Shown: positions 14,953 through 22,963 of the stretch, piece by piece
How positions within the stretch are numbered: position 1 is the stretch's first letter
Layout: each line of letters opens with the position of its first letter
From: Mogibacterium sp.
GTDB lineage: Bacteria > Bacillota > Clostridia > Peptostreptococcales > Anaerovoracaceae
Length of the DNA: 34,037 nt
Direction: 5' to 3'
Assembly: GCA_017510725.1 (NCBI GenBank)
Contig: JAFWMD010000045.1
Location: forward strand, 1-34,037
Notes under the pieces: model-generated
Databases searched by the model: none
What the model was told of the DNA's origin: nothing
Seen by the model: only the letters and a program-made list of their open reading frames with translations
Program-made: the position numbers and the translations under genes

Positions 14953-16296
14953 ATGGAAAAGGTAACCATTGAGACCGGCCTTGGAAAAGTGACCGGTACT
15001 GAAGAAAATGGCATACGCATGTTCCGCGGCATTCCATATGCGATAACGGAGCGTTTTGAGCTTCCAAAGCCGTATCCGGCCTGGGACGAGCTTGACGCGA
15101 CCGGCCCGGGAACCGACTGCTTCCAGTTCAGGGCTTATCATAAGGAATCCATTGGCCGTTACTGGTTCTACCACAGCGAATTCAGATATGGCCAGGACAT
15201 ACGTGACTGGAAATTCGCCGAATCACCGATGACTCTGAATGTGATCGCACGATCAGAGGCTAAGAAGGACCCCGTGCTCGTTTTCATACACGGAGGATCA
15301 TTCGAGAACGGAAACGTGGGAGAGCATCCATACGGAACGAGTACGGAGTATGCTGAGCGCGGAATAGTATACGTATCGCTCGGATACAGACTGAATGTGT
15401 TTGGTCTATACAAATCAGGCAACTACGGACTCCATGACATGGTGTTCGGACTTCGTTGGGTAAAGGATCACATAGCGGATTTCGGCGGTGATCCTGAGCG
15501 CATCACGATAATGGGACAGTCTGCAGGAGCAATGGCGGTGATGGACCTGCTTTATACTCAGCTCCTGAAGGATGTTGTTAAAGGCGCAGTGATGATGTCG
15601 GGCGCAGGGAACGTGCCGGACTTTGCAGGTCCTTACACTCCTGATGAATCCGATGAAATATTCTGGTCAAAGGTAAGGGAACGCGCCGGGGCTAAGAGTG
15701 AGGAGGAATTCAGAACACTCCCGGATCAGACGATATTTGACGCCTGGTACACCACCGGCCGTGAGATCGGAAACGTACGCACTCAGCAGCCGGGAATCGA
15801 CGGATTGATTATCCCTAAGATGCCGTCAAAGATAATGAAGGAAAACACTTATCTTGACGTTCCGATAATAGCCGGAGTAACATCACAGGATTTCATGCCT
15901 TATCTGATATACGATCTCGCACTCAGGCTGGGTAAACTGCATGCTAAACGGGGACAGTCCCCGGTATGGGGTTACATGTTTGACAAGACTCCGCCGGGAG
16001 ACAGGTTCAAGGCCTACCATGCAGCGGATCTCTGGTATGTGTTCGGAAACTTTGACAAGAGCTGGCGCCCGTTCGATGAGAACGACCGCAGGCTCAAGGA
16101 CGAGATGGCGGACTATATAGCCAATTTCGTTAAGACCGGTGATCCTAACGGAACGGGTCTTCAGAACTGGCCGGCAATCAGCAAAAAGAACAATAAGTTC
16201 AGGCTCTTCGACGGAAAGGGCGGCGGCCTGATCGGTCCTGCGCAGTGCAGGCTCAAGGAGTGGAACAGTTTTCTGCGCGACAAAGGTCCGATGTAA
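14953..16296 (+). CDS. Type-B carboxylesterase
   Basis: A 447-residue alpha/beta hydrolase of the carboxylesterase family (PF00135). It opens with GLGKVTGTEENGIRMFRGIPYA, has the oxyanion motif VFIHGGSF, nucleophile S190 in GQSAGA and catalytic H356 in AYHAADLWYVFG. The acid is probably the Asp in VTSQDFMPYL. It is somewhat shorter than the usual 480-550 residues and lacks a signal peptide. AAAGGAG lies before ATG 14953. Placed after the beta-helix and GDPD genes, it may remove acyl groups from an imported glycan fragment, which is inference. Confidence 0.9.
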   Translation: MEKVTIETGLGKVTGTEENGIRMFRGIPYAITERFELPKPYPAWDELDATGPGTDCFQFRAYHKESIGRYWFYHSEFRYGQDIRDWKFAESPMTLNVIARSEAKKDPVLVFIHGGSFENGNVGEHPYGTSTEYAERGIVYVSLGYRLNVFGLYKSGNYGLHDMVFGLRWVKDHIADFGGDPERITIMGQSAGAMAVMDLLYTQLLKDVVKGAVMMSGAGNVPDFAGPYTPDESDEIFWSKVRERAGAKSEEEFRTLPDQTIFDAWYTTGREIGNVRTQQPGIDGLIIPKMPSKIMKENTYLDVPIIAGVTSQDFMPYLIYDLALRLGKLHAKRGQSPVWGYMFDKTPPGDRFKAYHAADLWYVFGNFDKSWRPFDENDRRLKDEMADYIANFVKTGDPNGTGLQNWPAISKKNNKFRLFDGKGGGLIGPAQCRLKEWNSFLRDKGPM

Positions 16297-16301
16297 GGCA
16301 G

Positions 16302-16436
16302 ACTTCATTAATATCGTCAGGCACGCTCTCGCTGACATTCGGACGCAGCGGTACTAAGCTCTGTCTGTGCCTGACGGCTTGCCAGTCGCTAAGTACCGGC
16401 GTCCTCGAGTCACCTGCCGATATTATTGAAGCCTGA
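16302..16436. repeat. 135-bp imperfect palindrome between esterase and symporter genes
   Basis: The left arm CTTCATTAATATCGTCAGG (16303-16321) pairs with CCTGCCGATATTATTGAAG (16414-16432) with few mismatches. Inside, GGACGCAGCGGTACT (16341-16355) pairs with AGTACCGGCGTCC (16391-16403) with one 2-nt bulge. A third, weaker stem lies in the centre. There is no T run after it. It fills most of this 214-bp gap. It could be a MITE-like or structured-RNA element; no integrase is present. Confidence 0.6.
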
Positions 16437-16460
16437 GACTGTCTGATATTGTTAGTTATA

Positions 16461-16469
16461 TGCTAATAT
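16461..16469 (+). promoter_or_regulatory. Extended -10 promoter of the GPH symporter gene
   Basis: TGCTAATAT lies 41 bp before the symporter start and resembles the TGCTATAAT elements elsewhere in the window. The -35 region is poor. Confidence 0.4.
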
Positions 16470-16510
16470 AGATGTAGCGTTGTTGCTGTATCAAGGAGAG
16501 GGAAAACAAA

Positions 16511-18004
16511 ATGAAAGAGGAAATCGCAGGCAGAAAGCCCGGGTACGGCTTTTTTAACAGACTGACCTATGGAGTGGGTGAGATATTCGGAGGAGGATGC
16601 TTCGTTATCATTAATGCATTCTTCATCGTCTTCCTCACGGATGCCATGGGCATGAACGCGGCGCTTGCAGGCACCATTCCGATGGTGGGAAAGATCTGGG
16701 ATGCCATCACGGACCCTATTATGGGAAACATAACGGAGAGGACACACTCAAAGTATGGTGCCAAGAGGTTCTACATCCTGATCGGCAGTTTCGCTTCGGC
16801 AATCACGTTCGTCCTTATCTGGATGAACATCAATACGCCGTCAATGACTGCAAAGTACGTGTTCTATATGGTCATGTACTGCCTGTTCAACACGGCATTC
16901 ACGGTGCTGAGCGTCCCATACAACGGACTGCTTCCGGACATGATGGACGATTACAGGATGCGTGCGAAATTTTCCAACATGCGCATGATCTTTTCGACCC
17001 TCGGAGCTATGATCTGCGGACTGGTTCCGGGAATGATCATCAATCCGACCAATGAACCTGCACTCTACATGAAGTGCGGACTCATATTCGGCGTACTGTT
17101 CTTCGTAGTATCGATAACCGTTTTCTTCGGTACCTGGGAGAAGCAGAAGGATCCTGTAAAAACAACTCTTGGAGAGAGTTTCACACAGGCGGCAAGCGTA
17201 TTCAGGAGCCGTTCATTCCTGCTCTTCCTCGGTCTTTACCTCTTCGGACAGGGCGGCATGGACTTCATATCCGGCATGGCCGTTTACTACGTAAAACATA
17301 CGCTCGATGCGTACAATGACAAGGTGAACTACTACCTGCCTATACTGGCAGTACTGATGATAGCGCAGCTTATCGGCATGCTCATATTCGGACCGCTGAT
17401 GAGAAAAACTTCCAAGAAGATGGCGATCGTGATTGCTGCCCCTGTAAGGCTGGTCGGTGTCCTGGGACTGTTCGCGTTTTCACATCCGGGTGTATCTCTT
17501 GTGCCTATCCTGGCTCTGGCGGCCCTGATAGGACTCGGCAATGCAGGTTCCCTTACGGGAATCTTCGCGATCATGGCAGACATGACGGACGTGGACGAAC
17601 TTATCACATCTGTATGCAGACCGGGTATCGTATCCAGCATGGCCACATTCATCAGAAAGATCGCTTCGGGCATCTCAGCAGCCCTGATCGGATTCATGCT
17701 GTCGGCTGTTCACTATGATGAAGCTCTTGCGAATGCAGGAATGGCACAGAGTGCTGCAACACAGCATGGCATCGGGATCTGCTTCATAATGGCACCGGCA
17801 ATCCTTTCGGCACTTCTGCTTATCGTAGCTGTACTCTTCCCTATGACAAGCGAGGAGTTCGACCTTGTTCAGAAGGAAGTTGCACGCCGCAAGGGAGAGG
17901 ATGCGAGCGTAACAACGGAAGAAGAGAAAAAGATGCTTGAGAAAGTGACCGGATTCAGATATGACAGGCTCTGGAGCAAGGAAAACGCCGGCCTGAAGAA
18001 GTAG
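16511..18004 (+). CDS. GPH-family sugar:cation symporter (MelB-like)
   Basis: A 497-residue, 12-helix transporter of the glycoside-pentoside-hexuronide:cation symporter family. The N-terminus FFNRLTYGVGEIFGGG, the loop KIWDAITDPIMGNITERTHSKYGAKR and the central loop FGTWEKQKDP are typical of this group. The substrate is probably a small glycoside or oligosaccharide taken up with H+ or Na+. AAGGAGAGGG lies before ATG 16511. It follows the beta-helix/GDPD/esterase operon in the same direction with its own promoter candidate, so it likely imports the substrate these cytosolic enzymes process. A bidirectional terminator ends the gene. Confidence 0.92.
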   Translation: MKEEIAGRKPGYGFFNRLTYGVGEIFGGGCFVIINAFFIVFLTDAMGMNAALAGTIPMVGKIWDAITDPIMGNITERTHSKYGAKRFYILIGSFASAITFVLIWMNINTPSMTAKYVFYMVMYCLFNTAFTVLSVPYNGLLPDMMDDYRMRAKFSNMRMIFSTLGAMICGLVPGMIINPTNEPALYMKCGLIFGVLFFVVSITVFFGTWEKQKDPVKTTLGESFTQAASVFRSRSFLLFLGLYLFGQGGMDFISGMAVYYVKHTLDAYNDKVNYYLPILAVLMIAQLIGMLIFGPLMRKTSKKMAIVIAAPVRLVGVLGLFAFSHPGVSLVPILALAALIGLGNAGSLTGIFAIMADMTDVDELITSVCRPGIVSSMATFIRKIASGISAALIGFMLSAVHYDEALANAGMAQSAATQHGIGICFIMAPAILSALLLIVAVLFPMTSEEFDLVQKEVARRKGEDASVTTEEEKKMLEKVTGFRYDRLWSKENAGLKK

Positions 18005-18037
18005 TGCTGCAGAGGCCGGAAGATAGTTAACGAGAAA

Positions 18038-18065
18038 AACGGAGGGCATAGGCCCTCCGTTCCTG
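18038..18065. terminator. Bidirectional terminator between convergent operons
   Basis: AACGGAGGG (18038-18046) and CCCTCCGTT (18053-18061) form a perfect 9-bp stem. The leftward strand continues with TTTTTCTC and the rightward strand with CCTGTTTTG. It separates the GPH symporter from the leftward redox operon. Confidence 0.85.
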
Positions 18066-18082
18066 TTTTGATGATTTATTTT

Positions 18083-19291
18083 TTAATAGTATTCGCCAGG
18101 TACTATGATGGTTATGTCTGAAAGCGCAAATGAAGTGCATGGGTGGATCTCACCGCACTGCTTGTCAGCCCATCTTCTGCCGTCTGTTTCTTCAGGAATG
18201 AATACCTTGCCTGCTGTGACTCTTGAGCGGCACCATCCGCAGTCGCCTGAACGGCACTTTGAAGGGGCTTTGATACCTGCGCGCTCTATAGCTACCAGGA
18301 TCGGCTCATTTGCCAGACAGTCGCAAACGTACTCATTTGGTCCCTGCTTTACAGTGAGCTTGAATACTTTGTCTTTAGCTTCCTGAGGATAGCCAGGCTG
18401 CTCCCATACAGTCTTGGTCGCGCCGAGGAATTCGCTGCGAATGAATTTCTTCTCAAGGCCAAGCTTAGCAACTTCCTTGCCGATGAAGCGGTACATTGCT
18501 TCCGGTCCGCATATGAACACGCTGTAAGGTTCTTCACCCGCGTATTTCTTAATGAGATCGGCCGTGATGAAGCCGTGCTCAAATCCGTCTTTCTTTTCAT
18601 CCGAAAGCACGTGAATGACCTCTACTTTGTCGGTCTCAGCCATGATTTTATCGAACTCATCCCTGAAGAGGATGGCCTCTTCTTTTCTGCTTCCGAAGAG
18701 AATCGTCAGTTTGAAATCTTCAATTCCGTCTCTTATGGCATATGCCATGGAGAGGAAAGGAGTGATACCGGAACCGCCTGCCAGAGCTACAACGTGGTCT
18801 GCATCCCTGTACTTCTGATAATAAAATGCGCCAAGTCCCTCGGAACCTTTTACCTCATCTCCGACCTTGAAGCTGTCGAGCATCCAGTCAGCAGCAAAAC
18901 CGCCGGGATTGGCCTTGACCGTAACTGCCACCTTACCCTCGAGAGCCCACTTAGGCGAGGATGAGATCGAGTACGGACGTGTAACAAAGCTTTCTCCGAT
19001 AGGGAGCTTAAGAGATATATACTGACCGGCCCTGAAATATGAAGCCGGTTTTCCGTCAGCTCTTTTGAATACGAATGTCTTTGCGCCGGCAGCAGCGTGG
19101 TCTATGATCTTATCGATAACCAGAGGCTGGAAGTCAGGATGCATGGCCTTCGCGAAATTGTTGACCGGATAATCTGCTGTGATCTCTTTTGCAGGAGCTG
19201 CCGCGATTACTTTTTCCCTGTCCTTGGCTAGATTCGCAAACTTAAGCATGTCCAGAAGTCCTATAAGGCCTACTTTGAAATTGAGTGCCAT
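18083..19291 (-). CDS. FNR-type flavin reductase with C-terminal 2Fe-2S domain (copy 1)
   Basis: A 402-residue electron-transfer protein. After an N-terminal extension of about 55 residues, the FAD domain (about 55-155) has RPYSISSS, and the NAD(P) domain shows GGSGITPFLSM and CGPEAMYRF. The C-terminal plant-type ferredoxin domain has C346, C351 and C354 in CRSGDCGWC and a fourth ligand, C385, in IHPC. This is the layout of reductases that pass electrons from NAD(P)H through FAD to 2Fe-2S, as in oxygenase reductases, but no oxygenase is nearby. Its ATG overlaps the stop of the FAD oxidoreductase gene by 1 nt, so the two are coupled and probably partners. The paralogue at 25939-27150 has the same order. 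Confidence 0.92.
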   Translation of the reverse strand: MALNFKVGLIGLLDMLKFANLAKDREKVIAAAPAKEITADYPVNNFAKAMHPDFQPLVIDKIIDHAAAGAKTFVFKRADGKPASYFRAGQYISLKLPIGESFVTRPYSISSSPKWALEGKVAVTVKANPGGFAADWMLDSFKVGDEVKGSEGLGAFYYQKYRDADHVVALAGGSGITPFLSMAYAIRDGIEDFKLTILFGSRKEEAILFRDEFDKIMAETDKVEVIHVLSDEKKDGFEHGFITADLIKKYAGEEPYSVFICGPEAMYRFIGKEVAKLGLEKKFIRSEFLGATKTVWEQPGYPQEAKDKVFKLTVKQGPNEYVCDCLANEPILVAIERAGIKAPSKCRSGDCGWCRSRVTAGKVFIPEETDGRRWADKQCGEIHPCTSFALSDITIIVPGEYY

Positions 19292-20829
19292 TACTTGTTA
19301 CCTCCTTCCCTGAGATCTGCACAGACCATCTGTGCGCAGAGGTCTCCGTTGATCCATGTGGATGAGTATCCGTCTGCCATGAACGATCCTGCACCGATGT
19401 GGCGGAGACCCTTGATAGTGAAGTCTGCCTGTACGTCCATCATTCTCGCGATGATGCCGTCCCAGTCGCTTACCTCGAATCCGTAAGGCGTGCCGTCCGG
19501 TGTGCCGAGGTATCTTGCGAAGGTCATCGGCGTTGCGACTTCGACTTCCTCGATGTACGGAGTAAGGTCGATACCAAGATTCTTCTTTACGTCATCTATG
19601 CACTTTGCGATCATTTTATCCTTGATTTTGTAGTATTCTTCCGGAGTCAGTTTTGCCCAGTCATCGGACTCGCTGAACAGCTTGGTGAAGCTGACTACGC
19701 ATGTGCCTTCCGGCGAGAAATCAGGAATCAGGGTGTTGTAGCTGATAAGGATATTGTAATCGTTATCGATGCTCTTCATGTATTCGTATTCCTTGCGGGA
19801 ATCAGCAGTCTCCGCGAAGAAAATGCAGTAATCCTTGATGCCTATCTCTTCGACCGGTTTGTTGAGAGCCATGTAGACCATGCAGAACTTTGTACTGAAC
19901 TTCTTGTTCCTTGCGGCTGAGAGTTTCTTGTCGCGCTCAGGCACGAGTTCCTTAGGTATCATCTTCGCGTCTATGATATCCGGGTTGATGTTGGCAAGCA
20001 CCTGCTCACACTCTACATCTCCGAGGCTCGTTTTGACGCCGCAGACTTTGTCCCCGTCAAAGAGGAACTGCTCTGCTCTGCAGTTGAACCATGCTTCGCC
20101 GCCAAGCTCATAGAACCTGTTCATGAAGGTCATTGAAATCTCGTGGGACGTATGGTGAGGGATGACCGCCTGACGGATGACATACATGTCGATCATGTTT
20201 CCGAAGTGGAAGAAGTTGATCTCGTCCAGAGGGATTCCGAGGTAAGGCCAGTATACGCCAAGTATGTCGATTGCCCTCTGAGGGATCTTCAGTGCCTGCA
20301 TTACTCTGAGCGCATTGTATCCGCATGCCCTCAGGGTGTTAGGGAAGTGCTTTTGCATGTACTTGGCGTCGTTCGGAGTACCGTCGTTCATGTAAACCTT
20401 GGCTGCCCTGACTTCAAGAAGCAGGTCGAAGAACTTCTCCATGGAATTCTTTGAACCCGGGACGTACTTTTCCATCGCGGCTATGAATTCCTTGCGGCCG
20501 CACGGCATTGTGACGTCCATAGGAGTTCCGTCAGAGTACGTGGAAATGCACCTGTAACATTCAGGTACAGTGATCCAGTCGACGTTTACACCGTTTCTTT
20601 CCATGAGAAGTCTGACATGGCCTTTGTTATCTTCGGGGCCGAAGTCACAGATCTCATGGACGCTCGGGTCAAACTCGAACCGTCCTCTTCTGAAGCTGGA
20701 CGCACATCCTCCAGGCAGATTGTGCTGATCAATGAGCAGGGTCTTTTTCCCCTCGACAGCACATTTAACAGCTGCACTGAGGCCGGCGTTTCCGGCTCCG
20801 ACAACTACTACATCGTACTTTGCTGCCAT
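19291..20829 (-). CDS. CrtI-like FAD-dependent oxidoreductase (copy 1)
   Basis: A 512-residue flavoprotein of the phytoene desaturase/COG1233 family. The dinucleotide fold is VVVVGAGNAGLSAAV (G11, G13, G16), then the acidic end of the second strand in LLIDQH, and PGGCASSFRRGRFEFDPSVHE. The C-terminal FAD contact region reads GAGSFMADGYSSTWINGDLC. This family oxidises, reduces or isomerises C-C double bonds. No carotenoid gene is near, so the substrate is unknown. The start lies 22 nt inside the end of the MoxR gene, with GGAGAA as ribosome site there. It is followed directly by the flavin/2Fe-2S reductase, its probable electron partner. Confidence 0.92.
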   Translation of the reverse strand: MAAKYDVVVVGAGNAGLSAAVKCAVEGKKTLLIDQHNLPGGCASSFRRGRFEFDPSVHEICDFGPEDNKGHVRLLMERNGVNVDWITVPECYRCISTYSDGTPMDVTMPCGRKEFIAAMEKYVPGSKNSMEKFFDLLLEVRAAKVYMNDGTPNDAKYMQKHFPNTLRACGYNALRVMQALKIPQRAIDILGVYWPYLGIPLDEINFFHFGNMIDMYVIRQAVIPHHTSHEISMTFMNRFYELGGEAWFNCRAEQFLFDGDKVCGVKTSLGDVECEQVLANINPDIIDAKMIPKELVPERDKKLSAARNKKFSTKFCMVYMALNKPVEEIGIKDYCIFFAETADSRKEYEYMKSIDNDYNILISYNTLIPDFSPEGTCVVSFTKLFSESDDWAKLTPEEYYKIKDKMIAKCIDDVKKNLGIDLTPYIEEVEVATPMTFARYLGTPDGTPYGFEVSDWDGIIARMMDVQADFTIKGLRHIGAGSFMADGYSSTWINGDLCAQMVCADLREGGNK

Positions 20830-22271
20830 AATTCTTCTCCTTTCTTAAGGATTTCAAGTTTTCTTTCATACAGCTTTAGTGAATCATTGTTTTTATAATA
20901 TGCATCGCATCCATATCTGGATATGAATCTCGATGAATATGAACCTAATGTAAGTTCGGTGACCAGGATCACCATTTCCTGTCCCTGACCCCAGACCTTC
21001 TCAGCAAAAGCGAAAAGATTATCCAGCTTTATGCGGGCCTTAGCGGCAGCGGCTTTCATGTCCGCTGCCATCTTATCGTAGTCAGCCTTTATGGCTGCAA
21101 AATCTGCGTGTTCGTGATGCCGCAGGAAATCAAGCACGGTCTCATATTTGAGACGGGCGTCTGCAGAGAGAACACCCATCCTGCGGAAGCGATGATAGAC
21201 CGCTTCCTCTTCGCTTGTTATCTCCGAGATATCAGCACCTTCCTTTACCTGTCTGAGCAGTCTGACCAGTTCAGCTACACAGTCTTCTGTCTTTATTACT
21301 TCTGATATATCCGAATTGACATTGTCGAGGAGGAGGCCGGTGAGAGCAAGCCTCTCATCAAAAGGCGCATCTTTTGCGCGCTGAGCAATTACCGGGTCTT
21401 CCGTGCCGGACAGGATCTCCGCAATTTTATAATCAGACTTATATTTTTTAAACAGGTCATAGTAAGACGCAAAATCGTCTGCTGTTTCAGGATACTGCAG
21501 ATACTGAGCAACAAGGGCCTTGTCGACTGCAAGTCCGAGTTCTTCATAAATGCTTATGATCCTGCTGAGGTCAGTCCAGCCTCTGGCAGTTACAAAGCGT
21601 TTTCCGAGTGCGGTCTCTTCGATCCTGTAGAAGTTGGATCTGCGGGCCTCAAGATAGGTGACAACGGAAGCGTGTATACCCGTGCTGTATGAGTATGACT
21701 TCCAGGCATCAAAATCCGGATCTATGTCGATGCGCTTGAGCCTGTCCCATATCACGACATCGAATTCCTTTGCGTTGCGGTTGTATTCGACCGGATTGCC
21801 TGCGGTGACTATGATCCATCCCTCCGGCACCTTGTGCTTGCCAAATGTCTTGAACTGCAGGAACTGCAGCATGGAAGGGGTGAGGGTCTCCGACGCGCAG
21901 TTGACTTCGTCCAGGAACAGAATGCCTTCCCTGAGGCCTGTCTCCGACATTACATCATAAACGGATGAGATGATCTCACTCATCGTGTATTCGGATACGT
22001 CGTATTCATTGCCTTCATAGGTCTTATGAACTATCTTGGGGAGTCCAAGAGCTGACTGCCTTGTGTGGTGGGTTATGGAGTAACTTACCAGGCCTATTCC
22101 GAGCTCCTCGGCAACCTGGCGCACGATGGCTGTTTTGCCTATCCCCGGAGGGCCCATCAGGAAGAGAGGCCTCTGGTCTTCGACAGGCAGCAGATAATTG
22201 CCGAATCTGTCCCTTACAGAATATGCTTTTATCGTATTGACGAGCTGGGTCTTGGCTTCTGCAATATTCAT
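20808..22271 (-). CDS. MoxR-like AAA ATPase
   Basis: A 487-residue ATPase. The Walker A motif is GPPGIGKT (40-47), Walker B is ILFLDE (117-122), and sensor I is the TAGNP strand; the fold fits AAA_5/MoxR proteins. The C-terminal 200 residues are helical and specific to this protein, ending in a charged helix. MoxR ATPases work with VWA proteins as chaperones that remodel or activate partner enzymes. Such a partner (DUF2201) is encoded two genes upstream in this operon. It overlaps the LRR gene by 4 nt (ATGA) and the oxidoreductase gene by 22 nt, which implies tightly coupled expression. Confidence 0.9.
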   Translation of the reverse strand: MNIAEAKTQLVNTIKAYSVRDRFGNYLLPVEDQRPLFLMGPPGIGKTAIVRQVAEELGIGLVSYSITHHTRQSALGLPKIVHKTYEGNEYDVSEYTMSEIISSVYDVMSETGLREGILFLDEVNCASETLTPSMLQFLQFKTFGKHKVPEGWIIVTAGNPVEYNRNAKEFDVVIWDRLKRIDIDPDFDAWKSYSYSTGIHASVVTYLEARRSNFYRIEETALGKRFVTARGWTDLSRIISIYEELGLAVDKALVAQYLQYPETADDFASYYDLFKKYKSDYKIAEILSGTEDPVIAQRAKDAPFDERLALTGLLLDNVNSDISEVIKTEDCVAELVRLLRQVKEGADISEITSEEEAVYHRFRRMGVLSADARLKYETVLDFLRHHEHADFAAIKADYDKMAADMKAAAAKARIKLDNLFAFAEKVWGQGQEMVILVTELTLGSYSSRFISRYGCDAYYKNNDSLKLYERKLEILKKGEELWQQSTM

Positions 22272-22954
22272 AGTTCGAACTCTCCTTCTTCTGCGTGTCC
22301 TTTAATGGACATCAGCAGGGCTGTGATCTCGTTTGTTCCTGCGAGATTTGACTCTATTATGTATCTGCTTATATTTCCGCACAGCAGGTTCCGGCCTGCG
22401 ATCCCGCTCATGGCCGGAATGTTATTGTGTTTTATTATCCATTCCATTATAAGCTCTTCGTATTCATGTATGAATTTTTCTGCCCGCTCAGAGGTGGCTG
22501 CGGTGTGCCGGTCTGGGCAGGAGCACCAGAGAAGGGTGTACTGCAGCTCCTCGTGATGCCTTGTTTTTCCGGGATAGCCGCATGCAATATATCCCTCGCG
22601 GAGGTTATCACAGCATCCGAAAGCATCACTGTTTATCGCGGTTGAGCTCCCCGGCACTTCTATCCTGCGAAGCGATTCACAGCTGAAGAATGCTTTCTCT
22701 TCGATAAGCTCCAGCCCGGCGGGCAGCAACGCCTCTGTAATAGCAGTTTCACCAAACGCTTCTTCACGTATGTAACGCAGGCTCGAAGGGAAAACGACTT
22801 CCCGCAGGTTTGCGCATCCATAGAAGGCGATTTCGCCTATATCTGTGATGCCTTCGGGTATGACGACTGATGTGATGCTGAGGTCTTCTGCAAATGCGCC
22901 TTCGATTATGCGCCCGTTCAGTATTTTTTCTTTTCCGATCTCAAATCTTCCCAT
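22268..22954 (-). CDS. BspA-type leucine-rich-repeat protein
   Basis: A 228-residue protein. Residues about 25-125 hold four to five BspA-type repeats, for example ITSVVIPEGITDIGEIAFYGC, LREVVFPSSLRYIREEAF and LRRIEVPGSSTAINSDAFGCC. The C-terminal 90 residues form a Cys- and His-containing helical region (LLWCSCPDRH) that I do not recognise. There is no signal peptide, unlike surface BspA proteins, so it is cytoplasmic. It starts 9 nt after the VWA gene and overlaps the MoxR gene by 4 nt. It probably acts as a scaffold or substrate adaptor for the ATPase/VWA pair, which is inference. Confidence 0.85.
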   Translation of the reverse strand: MGRFEIGKEKILNGRIIEGAFAEDLSITSVVIPEGITDIGEIAFYGCANLREVVFPSSLRYIREEAFGETAITEALLPAGLELIEEKAFFSCESLRRIEVPGSSTAINSDAFGCCDNLREGYIACGYPGKTRHHEELQYTLLWCSCPDRHTAATSERAEKFIHEYEELIMEWIIKHNNIPAMSGIAGRNLLCGNISRYIIESNLAGTNEITALLMSIKGHAEEGEFEL

Positions 22955-22963
22955 TGATGCCTC

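Noticed and set aside
16302-16436. attC-like integron site
   Set aside because: There is no integron integrase, no cassette array and no recognisable core-site sequence; only the palindromic shape is shared.
19291-20829. Carotenoid biosynthesis (phytoene desaturase)
   Set aside because: No phytoene synthase or other carotenoid gene is nearby, and the partner is an NAD(P)H/2Fe-2S reductase; only the fold is shared.
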